Positions 21,667-31,796 of a DNA stretch of 64,000 nucleotides are shown piece by piece. This DNA is from Asaia lannensis NBRC 102526 (lineage in GTDB: Bacteria; Pseudomonadota; Alphaproteobacteria; Acetobacterales; Acetobacteraceae), in NCBI RefSeq assembly GCF_024054035.1, contig NZ_JAMXQU010000003.1:124001-188000 (forward strand), written 5' to 3'. Positions within the stretch are counted from its first letter, which is position 1. The number at the start of each line of letters is the position of its first letter. Below the pieces are notes generated by a model. It had not been told where the DNA came from and did no database searches. It worked only from the letters and a program-made list of their open reading frames with translations. Position numbers and translations under genes: made by a program.

Positions 21667-22656
21667 TCAGCGTTGCTCCGCCTGAGCCAGAACGCGCAGG
21701 AAATTCTCGCCCCAGATCAGCGCGAGATCCCGATCCGAAAATCCTTCCTGCAGAAGGGCCTCCGTCACAGCCCTGCTCTGTGAGGCATCCCGCCATCCCT
21801 CGATCATCCCGCCGCCGTCGAAATCGGAGGATACGCCGACGTGTTCGACACCGATCAGATTGGCAACATGGCGTACATGGCGCGCCATGTCCCTGACGGA
21901 AGCCTTACCTTCGCGCGCCGGCTTGAGGAAGGACGACATGGCCGTGATCTGGATTACGCCCCCCGTGTCACGCAACAGGCGCAACTGCTCGTCATCGAGA
22001 TTGCGCGGGTGGTCGCACAAGGCGCGCGCGCAGGAATGGCTGGCGACAACAGGCATGGATGAATGCTCTGCCGCCTGCATCATCGTACTTTTCGCCGCGT
22101 GAGAGACATCGACCACAATGCCATGGGCGTTCATCTGCGCGATCGCTTCACGCCCGATCGCGGAAAGACCCCCGTGCAGCGTTTTTTCATTCCCCAGCGC
22201 CGGAAGCGGAATCGCAGCATCGGCAAGGTCGTTATGGCCGTTATGCGTCAGCGTCATGTAACGCACGCCCATCTGCGCCAGAGCCTGCACGCGAGACGGA
22301 TCGCCCCCAAGGGCGTGACCGTTCTCGACGGCCGGAACCACAACCTGATGGTGCTGCGCCGCCGCTTCGCGAATGGCGGCGACACTGGAGCAGACGGCAA
22401 CCTCGTCACTTTGTAGCTCCTTGATGACATGGAGCATGGCCTGTACCCGCTTCCAGGCATCGTGACGGCCCGTCTCGTCCAGCGCTGTCTGTGGGATATA
22501 GGCAGCAAGGCAAACAGCCCTCAGCCCCCCTTCACGCAGCTTGGGCAGATCGACCTGCCTGTCCGCAGAGCCGCTGGCGAAATCGCCACGGTCGGGCCAG
22601 GGAATATCGATATGGGAGTCGAGGGTCAGAATTCGGTCGTGAATCGCGGCTGTCAT
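21667..22656 (-). CDS. Membrane dipeptidase, peptidase family M19
   Basis: A 329-residue zinc dipeptidase of the renal-dipeptidase type. Zinc-ligand segments are visible: DSHIDIPW near residue 14, VDVSHAAKSTM and VVASHSCARAL in the middle, and VGVSSDFDGGG near the C-terminus. LTHNGHNDLADA is also typical. No signal peptide is seen, so it is probably cytosolic despite the family name. Members hydrolyse dipeptides, often with D-residues. It diverges from xthA with 76 bp between starts. Confidence 0.92.
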   Translation of the reverse strand: MTAAIHDRILTLDSHIDIPWPDRGDFASGSADRQVDLPKLREGGLRAVCLAAYIPQTALDETGRHDAWKRVQAMLHVIKELQSDEVAVCSSVAAIREAAAQHHQVVVPAVENGHALGGDPSRVQALAQMGVRYMTLTHNGHNDLADAAIPLPALGNEKTLHGGLSAIGREAIAQMNAHGIVVDVSHAAKSTMMQAAEHSSMPVVASHSCARALCDHPRNLDDEQLRLLRDTGGVIQITAMSSFLKPAREGKASVRDMARHVRHVANLIGVEHVGVSSDFDGGGMIEGWRDASQSRAVTEALLQEGFSDRDLALIWGENFLRVLAQAEQR

Positions 22657-22732
22657 GCCTGTGTAAATGGGCTATTCAGCCGGGGCGGCAAGAGGCACTA
22701 CCGCAGTTACCGTCAATTTGAAGGATCTTCGC

Positions 22733-23536
22733 ATGCGGCTGATGACGTGGAATATCAACTCGTTGCGTCTGAGGCTGCCGCTTCTCGCCCGTCTCGCACA
22801 AGCGCAGCGCCCGGACATTATCTGTCTGCAGGAGACGAAAGTGCCCGACGGGCTGTTCCCGGCCCAGCCCCTGCACGATCTCGGCTACGTGCATCAGCAT
22901 TATTGCGGCATGAAAGGTTATAACGGCGTGGCCATTCTTTCACGCCATCCGATGACCCGCCTGGAAGACACCCCTGACTGGTGCAAGAAGAGCGACACAC
23001 GCCATATCGGTGCCTTGCTGGAGACACGGGACGGACCGGTCACGGTTCATGATTTCTACGTTCCCGCCGGGGGCGACATTCCCGATCCGGCACTGAACGA
23101 GAAATTCGCCCACAAGCTCGCCTTTCTTGATGAGGTCACCGCCTGGTTCCGCAACACGCCGCCAGAGCGCACGATTCTTGTAGGTGATCTCAATATCGCC
23201 CCGCTCGAACACGACGTGTGGAGCCATAAGCAGCTGGCCAATACCGTCAGTCATACACCACCGGAAATCGAACGCCTCAACCACTGGCAGCGTACCGGCT
23301 TTATGGACGCTATGCGCCTTGAGGTGCCCCCGGAAGAAAAACTCTACACCTGGTGGTCGTACAGAAACCGCGACTGGAAAGCCTCCAACCGGGGCAGGCG
23401 TCTGGACCATATCTGGATCACACCCGATCTGCGCCCCTGCCTCGAACGTATCGAGATCCTACGCGATGTGCGCGATTGGGAAAGCCCGTCGGATCATGTG
23501 CCAGTCACGATAGATCTCGACCTGATAATTTCCTGA
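22733..23536 (+). CDS. xthA: Exodeoxyribonuclease III (AP endonuclease)
   Basis: Base-excision repair nuclease of 267 residues. It has WNINSLRLRLP at the start, CLQETK with the metal-binding Glu, GDLNIAPLEHDVWS, RRLDHIW and the catalytic SDHVPVT at the end. The ATG at 22733 is chosen because the family begins at M-R-L-x-TWN and a GAAGGA site precedes it; the longer upstream frame would add 22 unlike residues. It converges on a response-regulator gene with a shared terminator between. Confidence 0.96.
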   Translation: MRLMTWNINSLRLRLPLLARLAQAQRPDIICLQETKVPDGLFPAQPLHDLGYVHQHYCGMKGYNGVAILSRHPMTRLEDTPDWCKKSDTRHIGALLETRDGPVTVHDFYVPAGGDIPDPALNEKFAHKLAFLDEVTAWFRNTPPERTILVGDLNIAPLEHDVWSHKQLANTVSHTPPEIERLNHWQRTGFMDAMRLEVPPEEKLYTWWSYRNRDWKASNRGRRLDHIWITPDLRPCLERIEILRDVRDWESPSDHVPVTIDLDLIIS

Positions 23537-23657
23537 TCGACAGGCAACGCTTGTCCGGCCCGGTGCTCACCGGGCCAAAGACGATCCCCTGATCGACACC
23601 CCGGATCTGCGTCACCCTGAGAACCTTCGCCCCGTATCCTCCAGACACCGCAGACAC

Positions 23658-23690
23658 AAAAAACCCCGACCTGTTGCCAGATCGGGGCTT
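23658..23690. terminator. Bidirectional terminator between xthA and the response regulator
   Basis: CCCCGA/TCGGGG stem, extended inward by CTG/CAG, with A-run on the left and a T-rich right flank. Read on the minus strand it ends in a run of six Ts, serving the response-regulator gene; on the plus strand it may serve xthA. Confidence 0.85.
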
Positions 23691-23727
23691 CTTATTCCGA
23701 AATCGGATCACGCGAACGTGCCGTCGC

Positions 23728-24447
23728 TCAGCTCATCAGCGCGCTGCTTCCTTCTGGATTGAGGCGGTAACCACCCCCTTCCGTCAGCAGAAGTGAGGCA
23801 TTCGCCGGATCGGGCTCGATCTTCTGGCGGAGACGATAGATATGCGTCTCAAGCGTGTGCGTTGTGACGGCCGCGTTATAGCCCCAGACCTCGTTCAGCA
23901 GCACCTGACGGGCAATCGGACGATGCCCGGCGCGATACAGATATTTGAGGATCGCAGCTTCCTTTTCCGTCAGGCGGATACGGCGATTTTTCGCAGGCTC
24001 CTGAAGGATTTTGGAAGAAGGACGGAACAGATAAGGCCCGATCGGGAAAACCGCATCTTCGCTGTTTTCGAACAGGCGCAGCTGCGCACGCAGTCGGGCC
24101 AGCAGTTCCGCAATACGGAAAGGCTTCGCGACATAGTCGTTCGCCCCGGCATCCAGTCCGCGCACGACGTCGGCTTCGTCGTCCGAGCCGGTCAGGATGA
24201 TGATCGGCATACGCACACCCTGTCGGCGCAGCTCCGCACAGAAGTCGCGTCCGTCACCGTCAGGAAGGGTTACATCGAGCAGAATACCGTCGACGCGCAC
24301 ATCCGGTACTTCAAGCTTGGCTTTCGCATCGGCAACCGAAACAGCCTGGATGGGTTCGAACTCACCTTCGAGCTTGAGCTGTTCGACCAGGAGTTGGCGA
24401 AGCGTATCGTCATCGTCGACAATAAGGACAGGACGCGGACCAGGCAT
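23728..24447 (-). CDS. Orphan OmpR/PhoB-family response regulator
   Basis: A 239-residue two-domain regulator. The receiver has the acidic pocket VDDDD, the phospho-acceptor Asp in LLDVTLPDGDG, the Thr of ILTG and the Lys of AKPF. The C-terminal winged helix shows LTEKEAAILKYL and THTLETHIYRLRQKIEPDP. No histidine kinase gene is adjacent, so the partner must be elsewhere. It is not CtrA-like at its N-terminus. Target and signal are unknown. Confidence 0.9.
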   Translation of the reverse strand: MPGPRPVLIVDDDDTLRQLLVEQLKLEGEFEPIQAVSVADAKAKLEVPDVRVDGILLDVTLPDGDGRDFCAELRRQGVRMPIIILTGSDDEADVVRGLDAGANDYVAKPFRIAELLARLRAQLRLFENSEDAVFPIGPYLFRPSSKILQEPAKNRRIRLTEKEAAILKYLYRAGHRPIARQVLLNEVWGYNAAVTTHTLETHIYRLRQKIEPDPANASLLLTEGGGYRLNPEGSSALMS

Positions 24448-24648
24448 GTATAACCTTCTCTCACCAGCTGGGGACCAAGCCCCCGGGTACAGACCCGACT
24501 TCTCTAGGAAGAAAGAGCCTCGTTTTGCTTGTGAGCCTTACACCGATATCGTGATAACGCCAATCCGATCAGACCCTTCAGGCTGCCGGATACCGAGCTT
24601 TAGACGGTAATTACTCATAAATTAATGTTCAGATGTGAGGTTTGTGAC

Positions 24649-25152
24649 ATGACTGTCATTCTGCGACACAGAACAGGGCCTCTCGCGACCCTTTTCATTA
24701 ATCAGGAGCCTGTTCCGGCGATAATCGGAGCCGGCGGTATCAGAGGCGACAAGTCCGAAGGCGATCATGCGACCCCTCTCGGCTTTCTGCCGTTTCGCCA
24801 TGTTTTCTATCGTGCGGACCGGGTCTCCCGTCCCGCTACCGCCCTGCGTGTAGAAGCTTTGGCCCCCAATGATGGCTGGTGCGACGATCCAGCGCATCGC
24901 GATTACAATCGCCAGATCACGCTCCCTCATCCGGCGCGGCATGAAACATTATGGCGTGAGGATAACTGTTACGATCTCTGCGTGGTCCTCGGCTGGAACG
25001 ACGATCCGGTCATTCCCCACAGGGGATCGGCCATCTTTCTGCACCTGCCGCCCGCCAGCGGGGCGACGGAAGGATGTATTGCCCTGACAGAGCCCCTCCT
25101 GCGCCGACTGATCGCCTCACCAGCACAGGGCATCGAGGTGCGAGCCGACTGA
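24649..25152 (+). CDS. YkuD-domain L,D-transpeptidase family protein
   Basis: A 167-residue protein with the YkuD catalytic pattern: His in RGSAIFLHL and the nucleophile Cys in ATEGCIAL near residue 143. GWCDDPAHRDYNRQITLPHPARHE in the middle marks the short alphaproteobacterial YkuD group. Such enzymes form peptidoglycan cross-links, acting in the periplasm. No signal peptide or membrane segment is seen from ATG 24649, nor from the in-frame start at 24625, which is odd for a wall enzyme. Acetic acid bacteria are known for unusual L-Ala-mDAP (1,3) links made by a YkuD family; membership of this protein in that group is my inference. Confidence 0.82.
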   Translation: MTVILRHRTGPLATLFINQEPVPAIIGAGGIRGDKSEGDHATPLGFLPFRHVFYRADRVSRPATALRVEALAPNDGWCDDPAHRDYNRQITLPHPARHETLWREDNCYDLCVVLGWNDDPVIPHRGSAIFLHLPPASGATEGCIALTEPLLRRLIASPAQGIEVRAD

Positions 25153-25193
25153 AAGGCCCGACACCTCTGTCACCTCAACACGCCTTGGTTCGA

Positions 25194-27053
25194 TCAGGCC
25201 GATGCTTCCGCCTTCTCGTCTGCGCGCTCGGCTTTCTCAAAGGTCTCGATTTCCTCTGACAAGGGCGGTGCCATGAAGACCAGCATGTCACCTATGGCCG
25301 GCGAAACCGGAAACTCGTCTTCTGCCGAGCGGATCGTAATGGACTGCCCGCGTCGTATCGACAGGAAATCCAGACGGTTCGGCACTGACCCGAATGAGGC
25401 AGCACTCGCCTCATCTGCCATGGCCGTTGCAAAACGCCATCCCTTCTCGAACAGCATCTCGATCAGGGTGAAATTCCATGAGGGATCGCCCAGCAGCTTG
25501 CCGCGCGCGTCACGCGACAGGCCGTGATAGAAATCCAGTCTCGCCACACCGGGGCTGATCTGGAACACGCGCTGACGGCCCATATGCGGGGCCATGTGCG
25601 CGCAGACGAGCCCGTTATAGATCGCGTCGGTCGTGGTCGAAATCAGGTAATCCGCCGGACGCTCCTCGAGCGCCTCCTCGCCGTATTGCGACAGAAGCTC
25701 GGCACGCAATACAGGCACTCCCTGACGCATGGCCGGTATCAGCGTATTGGAGCGGTTATCGACCAGAAGAATGGGAATACCATTGCCGTTGAGACATTTG
25801 GCAAAATCGATGGACCAGGCCGAGGCGCCGACGATGGCCAGCGCGGGCTCGTTGGACAGGGTCAGTTTGAGATAACGCGCAATCGGTCGAAGGGAAAATC
25901 CATGGAAAATCATCGTTCCGCCGATAATGGCGAAGACGGCAGGCATGATGAGGTCTGCGCTATGATAGCCGGCATCCGTCATGCGATAGCCCGCAGCACC
26001 GGCCACAGCGGCGGCGACAATACCACGCGGTGCAATCCAGGCCACGAATAGCCTCTCCTGCCATTTGAGCCCTGTCCCGATCGTCGAAAGGAAGATCGCA
26101 AGAGGCCGCACCCCAAACATGACCGCTGCGGTCAGAAGGCAGATCGGCAGGGAGAGATGCGCCAGTACATCGCGATGCAGGTCAGCCGTCAGCATGATGA
26201 ACAACACTGCGACAACCAGAACGACCAGCGATTCCTTCATGCGCCGAAGCTCGGACAGGCCGGGAACATGCAGATTGGTGAGCGCCATACCGAACACGGT
26301 AGCACCCACGAGCCCCGCCCCTTCCATGCTCATATTGCACAGGCTGAAGATCAGGAGCGCAAGCGTCAGCAGGAGTGGCGTCTTGAGCGGCTCGGGCATG
26401 AGGTCGCGCACGAAAAGATAGCGGACCAGATAGGCAGGCAGAATGCCGACCGCGAGCGACTCAGCCGTAGAGGCCAGCAGGTCGGGCAGCACTGTGGTCA
26501 GGAAGACATCCGTCCCGATCGGTACCCGTGTCGCAACCACCTGCAGAACCACGGCTGCAAGAATGGCCCCAATCGGGTCATTGATAATCGCTTCCCACCG
26601 CAAAAAAGCGGCAACGCGCGGCTGGAGCTTGTTGTGACGGAGCAGAGGCAGCACGACCGTCGGTCCGGTCACGGTAATGATCGCACCGAAAAGGGCCGCC
26701 ACCCCCCATTCCATATGGGCAATATAATGTGCAGCCGCCCAGCCGAGCACCCACGAAATCGGTAGTGCCAGCATGGTGAGGCGCGTCACGCCCTCTCCTG
26801 CTTCGCGCAGCTGCCTGAAATCGAGCAGAAGCCCGCCTTCGAACACGATGATCGCAACCAGAAGCGAGACGAGCGGGCGGAAAATCCATCCCAGCGCGGC
26901 AGACGGATGAAGAATGCCCAGACCGGGACCGAAAATCAGCCCTAGTGCAAACAATATGACAATGGCTGGAAGACGGAACTTCCAGGCGACCCATTGCGCC
27001 CCGATACCCGCCCCAAGGGTCAGAAGAAGCCCGATAAATATTGCCAGCGCCAT
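25194..27053 (-). CDS. CPA-type cation:proton antiporter with C-terminal nucleotide-binding-like domain
   Basis: The first ~400 residues form about 12 membrane segments of the Na+/H+ exchanger type, including LVAIIVFEGGLLLDFRQLRE and AWIAPRGIVAAAVAGAA. A soluble C-terminal part begins ALAIVGASAWSIDFAKCLN and resembles a Rossmann/TrkA-N-like fold, then a final acidic segment rich in Glu. At 619 residues it resembles NhaP/KefC-like antiporters that control internal pH and K+ or Na+. The exchanged ion cannot be told. It is convergent with the L,D-transpeptidase gene, 41 bp apart. Confidence 0.88.
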   Translation of the reverse strand: MALAIFIGLLLTLGAGIGAQWVAWKFRLPAIVILFALGLIFGPGLGILHPSAALGWIFRPLVSLLVAIIVFEGGLLLDFRQLREAGEGVTRLTMLALPISWVLGWAAAHYIAHMEWGVAALFGAIITVTGPTVVLPLLRHNKLQPRVAAFLRWEAIINDPIGAILAAVVLQVVATRVPIGTDVFLTTVLPDLLASTAESLAVGILPAYLVRYLFVRDLMPEPLKTPLLLTLALLIFSLCNMSMEGAGLVGATVFGMALTNLHVPGLSELRRMKESLVVLVVAVLFIMLTADLHRDVLAHLSLPICLLTAAVMFGVRPLAIFLSTIGTGLKWQERLFVAWIAPRGIVAAAVAGAAGYRMTDAGYHSADLIMPAVFAIIGGTMIFHGFSLRPIARYLKLTLSNEPALAIVGASAWSIDFAKCLNGNGIPILLVDNRSNTLIPAMRQGVPVLRAELLSQYGEEALEERPADYLISTTTDAIYNGLVCAHMAPHMGRQRVFQISPGVARLDFYHGLSRDARGKLLGDPSWNFTLIEMLFEKGWRFATAMADEASAASFGSVPNRLDFLSIRRGQSITIRSAEDEFPVSPAIGDMLVFMAPPLSEEIETFEKAERADEKAEASA

Positions 27054-27102
27054 GATCGCGTGATTTTCCCTGCCCGGTTAGACGTTGCCCGTATTCAGCT
27101 GC

Positions 27103-28395
27103 TCAGTCGGCCTTGCGCTGCATGACAGCGGCGAAAAACCCATCCGTTTCATTACGCAAAGGCGTGAGCGCAAAACCGGACTCGCCACGCAATGCCTCAG
27201 GCAGCATTTCACTGCCTGCGGCGACACGCTCGAACCGGTCATTGTGCGCCAAGAACGCCGCGACCTGCTCTTCGTTTTCTTCGTTCAGCAGGGAGCAGGT
27301 TGCGTAAACCAGACGTCCACCCGGCTTGACCAGTGTCGAGGCACGATCGAGGATATCGGCCTGCTTGGCACGCAGCTCGATAATGTCCTGCTCGACAAGG
27401 CGTATGCGTGCGTCGGGGTTACGACGCCACGTGCCCGTGCCCGAGCAGGGTGCATCGACGAGCACACGATCGAACGCACCTGCACGACGCTTGACCCATT
27501 TGTCACCGCTTGTCAGGAGATGGCGCTCTACATTGTGCACCCCTGCCCGACGCAGCCGCTTGACTGCCCCTTCCAGACGCGGGGCAGAGACATCGCATGC
27601 GACAACCTGCCCCTTGTTCTCCATGCCCATGGCGATTGCGAGCGTCTTGCCTCCGGCGCCCGCACAGAAATCCACCACGCGTTCGCCAGGTTTCGCATCG
27701 AGCATGCCGACAATGAGCTGACTGCCCTCGTCCTGGATCTCGATGATACCTTCGCGAAAACTCTGCGTGGCGGTCACGTTTTGACGGCCCGGCAGACGCA
27801 ATCCCCATGGAGAGAGAGGCGTAGGCGATGCCATGATCTGCTCGTTGCGCAGCGAGCGGATCGCTTCGTCCCGATGCCCTTTGAGAAGATTGACCCTGAG
27901 ATCGAGAGGAGCCGCACTATCGAGCGCCCCCATCTCGGCTTCGAGCCGATCGCCGAAGGCACGTTCGAGATAGGGCTGCAGCCAGTCCGGAAACTCCAGA
28001 CGTACAGGCAGAGGCATATCAGGGTGGTTCAGTTCACGACCGGCAAGTGCAGCGAGAGCAGCATCCTCACGGCTGGTGAGATGGGACTGCGCGAAGCGCT
28101 CGCCATTGAACAGGTTGCGAACCGTGCCGATCTCTTCCCCACCCAGAATGAGCGAGGCCGCGCAAAGCGTGCGCGGTGACGGACCACCGGGGATGTCACG
28201 CAAATGCCAGTGCAGACGACGCCACTGACGCAGCACGTCCCAGATACGCGCGGAGATCACGCGCCGGTCGCCGCCGCCGATATAGCGGCGCTCGCGGAAA
28301 TAGTTATTGGCCGTCGCATCGGCAGGACGGCGGGGGGCTGCCTCGATGGCGCAGAGCAGATCGATGGCAGCAGAAAGTCGGGCAGCGGGAGTCAT
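27103..28395 (-). CDS. RsmB/NOP2-family RNA cytosine-C5 methyltransferase
   Basis: A 430-residue SAM-dependent methyltransferase. The SAM motif DFCAGAGGKTLAIA lies near residue 243; the two cysteines of the family are in VDAPCSGTGTWRRNPD and YATCSLL. An N-terminal region precedes the catalytic domain, as in RsmB (16S rRNA m5C967). It may equally be a related paralogue, so no symbol is given. It lies 23 bp downstream of guaB on the same strand, so cotranscription is likely. Confidence 0.9.
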   Translation of the reverse strand: MTPAARLSAAIDLLCAIEAAPRRPADATANNYFRERRYIGGGDRRVISARIWDVLRQWRRLHWHLRDIPGGPSPRTLCAASLILGGEEIGTVRNLFNGERFAQSHLTSREDAALAALAGRELNHPDMPLPVRLEFPDWLQPYLERAFGDRLEAEMGALDSAAPLDLRVNLLKGHRDEAIRSLRNEQIMASPTPLSPWGLRLPGRQNVTATQSFREGIIEIQDEGSQLIVGMLDAKPGERVVDFCAGAGGKTLAIAMGMENKGQVVACDVSAPRLEGAVKRLRRAGVHNVERHLLTSGDKWVKRRAGAFDRVLVDAPCSGTGTWRRNPDARIRLVEQDIIELRAKQADILDRASTLVKPGGRLVYATCSLLNEENEEQVAAFLAHNDRFERVAAGSEMLPEALRGESGFALTPLRNETDGFFAAVMQRKAD

Positions 28396-28418
28396 GCTCC
28401 CGCGCTTACAAGTTTTTG

Positions 28419-29978
<1,560 letters not shown>

Positions 29979-30194
29979 TCAATCAGGAAAGCCCGCGGCT
30001 TTCCTACCGTTGGCGCGTCCTCTTAGACCAAAGCAGTCCGTGTTGAAAACAGGAGATTGCGCAGGCCGGTGCGAATTTCACCGTTTTGCCATAACGCACG
30101 CCGCGGCCGGACAGTACGTAACGACATCGCAACAACGATCTGGCGGTAGGCAAGCTCGCACCTTTTTACGCCCTGCTTCACGCCGATTCCGGGT

Positions 30195-31346
30195 TCAGGC
30201 AGCGACAACCGAAGCTGACGAACGCCCCTCGCCCCGAAGGAAGTCACGAATGGTCTGGGCAGCCCGGAAAGAGGCCCCGCGTTTGGGCTGGGAACCAAAC
30301 GTCTCCTGGATCATGCGCTCCTGCCTTTCCCGATACAGGACATGACGCGACTCCGCCTGCGCAAGAGCGGGATAGATATCTTCGGCGTGCTCGACCACAT
30401 CTCCCAGGGTCCAGTGTCTGAAATGCGGGTTATTCCGCCATTCGACCTTGTGAGGATTGAGAAATATGCATGGCCGGGGGGTAATAAGGAACTCGTAAAC
30501 CTGTGAACTGACATCGCCGATATACAGAGACGCCCGCGCCGTATGAGTCATGTCGAGCATGGCCGAAGACGCCGCATCGAGCCGGACATGGTCCCCGACG
30601 ACTTTCTCGAACTGACGACGGCGACGACCGAAATCCTTGTGAAAGATCTTGATATGCGGGGCGATCAGCAGATCGTAGCGATCAAGACGGTTCACCGCCT
30701 CGACCAGTGGCTCGAGACAGGTCCGGTACGAAGAAAGTGCTTTTTTGTAATGCGGGTTATAAAGCGCAATCGGCCTGCTAGAATTTGCGGGCACGGCCTT
30801 CTGGACGTTCTGCTTCTCAACCGCATCGAATTTCGGATACCCGATTATGCGCGTCTGTGCGGCAGTCGCCAGCTTCTTGGCAAGGAAGGACTCCGCAATT
30901 TTCGGCCCCGATACCAGAGAGAGGTCGAACTGGCGTATCAGGTGCTCATCATTGACCTCCCGGTCTCCGGCACCGTGCTGGATCAGGATAAGAGCCGGCT
31001 TGCGCAGCCCCATCTCACGCAAGGCCCCGGCCGAATACTCCGTTGCCACCACCGCATCGAACTGCTCCAGACGCTCGATATTGGCACGCATGACGATTTC
31101 GCGCTCCGCATCGAGCCGCCGCATACGGCGCAGAAAGGACGCGCGAACGGGCATCTTCAGTTCACCACGTTCGATATGACCGGCCAAGCCGTTCCTGTGT
31201 CGGATACGATCCAGATGAAACGCCGTCTCGGGAAAACTCACGAACTCCGTCACCGAGACATTGGGAAGCTGAGCCAGAGCGGAAGAGACAGCGGCGACGT
31301 GATAACACTGATACGGTTCAGCCACGTACAAAAACGCGATTTTCAT
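30195..31346 (-). CDS. CDP-glycerol glycerophosphotransferase-like / GT-B glycosyltransferase
   Basis: A 383-residue protein with features of the CDP-glycerol:poly(glycerophosphate) glycerophosphotransferase family: LILIQHGAGD in the middle, LYNPHYKKALSSY, and the C-terminal YIGDVSSQVYEFL...PCIFLNPH donor-site pattern. No membrane segment or signal peptide is seen. In Gram-negative bacteria such proteins add glycerol phosphate or sugars to surface glycans. It stands alone between guaB and an AT-rich gap, with no other polysaccharide genes nearby. The fold family is fairly clear, the substrate is not. Confidence 0.7.
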   Translation of the reverse strand: MKIAFLYVAEPYQCYHVAAVSSALAQLPNVSVTEFVSFPETAFHLDRIRHRNGLAGHIERGELKMPVRASFLRRMRRLDAEREIVMRANIERLEQFDAVVATEYSAGALREMGLRKPALILIQHGAGDREVNDEHLIRQFDLSLVSGPKIAESFLAKKLATAAQTRIIGYPKFDAVEKQNVQKAVPANSSRPIALYNPHYKKALSSYRTCLEPLVEAVNRLDRYDLLIAPHIKIFHKDFGRRRRQFEKVVGDHVRLDAASSAMLDMTHTARASLYIGDVSSQVYEFLITPRPCIFLNPHKVEWRNNPHFRHWTLGDVVEHAEDIYPALAQAESRHVLYRERQERMIQETFGSQPKRGASFRAAQTIRDFLRGEGRSSASVVAA

Positions 31347-31796
31347 CCGGCTTGCCTGCTCCTAGGCCAATTCCAACACCAGACTCTTTTACGACAGAAC
31401 TTCATGACGATAAGTAACAATGCACAACACGACCCCGCAAGTCGGAAGCGCAACGCGCGAAGTTATTTTCCAATTATCGCAAATACGGGATTTATCCGGT
31501 CCATATTAATAAGGCAATTATCACTCATATAACAAACGTATTACCTATATTTAATCGTGTATATTATTCCGAACCAATAATAACCTCTCTAAATTCTGTT
31601 ATATACTCTGAAGAATGTATGAATTATGCGATGCATGGTCAGGATACATATCTTCCAACCAGCGGCATCCCGCATTTGGATCCATCTATGCGCGTCGCCA
31701 CCTTCGCAAACAGGCAAAGACCCCGCTGTCAGCGACAGATGTGTTACAATTCCGCATGTTCTCAGCCTCGGGACTCTCTCATTGCGCGCGCCATCC
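31347..31796. other. AT-rich intergenic region between recF and the glycosyltransferase gene
   Basis: No gene is seen in these 450 bp. The 140 bases 31481-31620 contain only about 40 G or C by direct count, against mostly G+C-rich flanking genes. No DnaA box (TTATNCACA) is found in it, so it cannot be called an origin. It probably holds the promoter of the minus-strand glycosyltransferase-like gene. The stretch from 31620 to 31796 is of normal composition and unrecognised. Confidence 0.5.

Noticed and set aside
31347-31796. Possible oriC next to recF
   Set aside because: AT-rich, but no TTATNCACA box or close variant was found in it on either strand.
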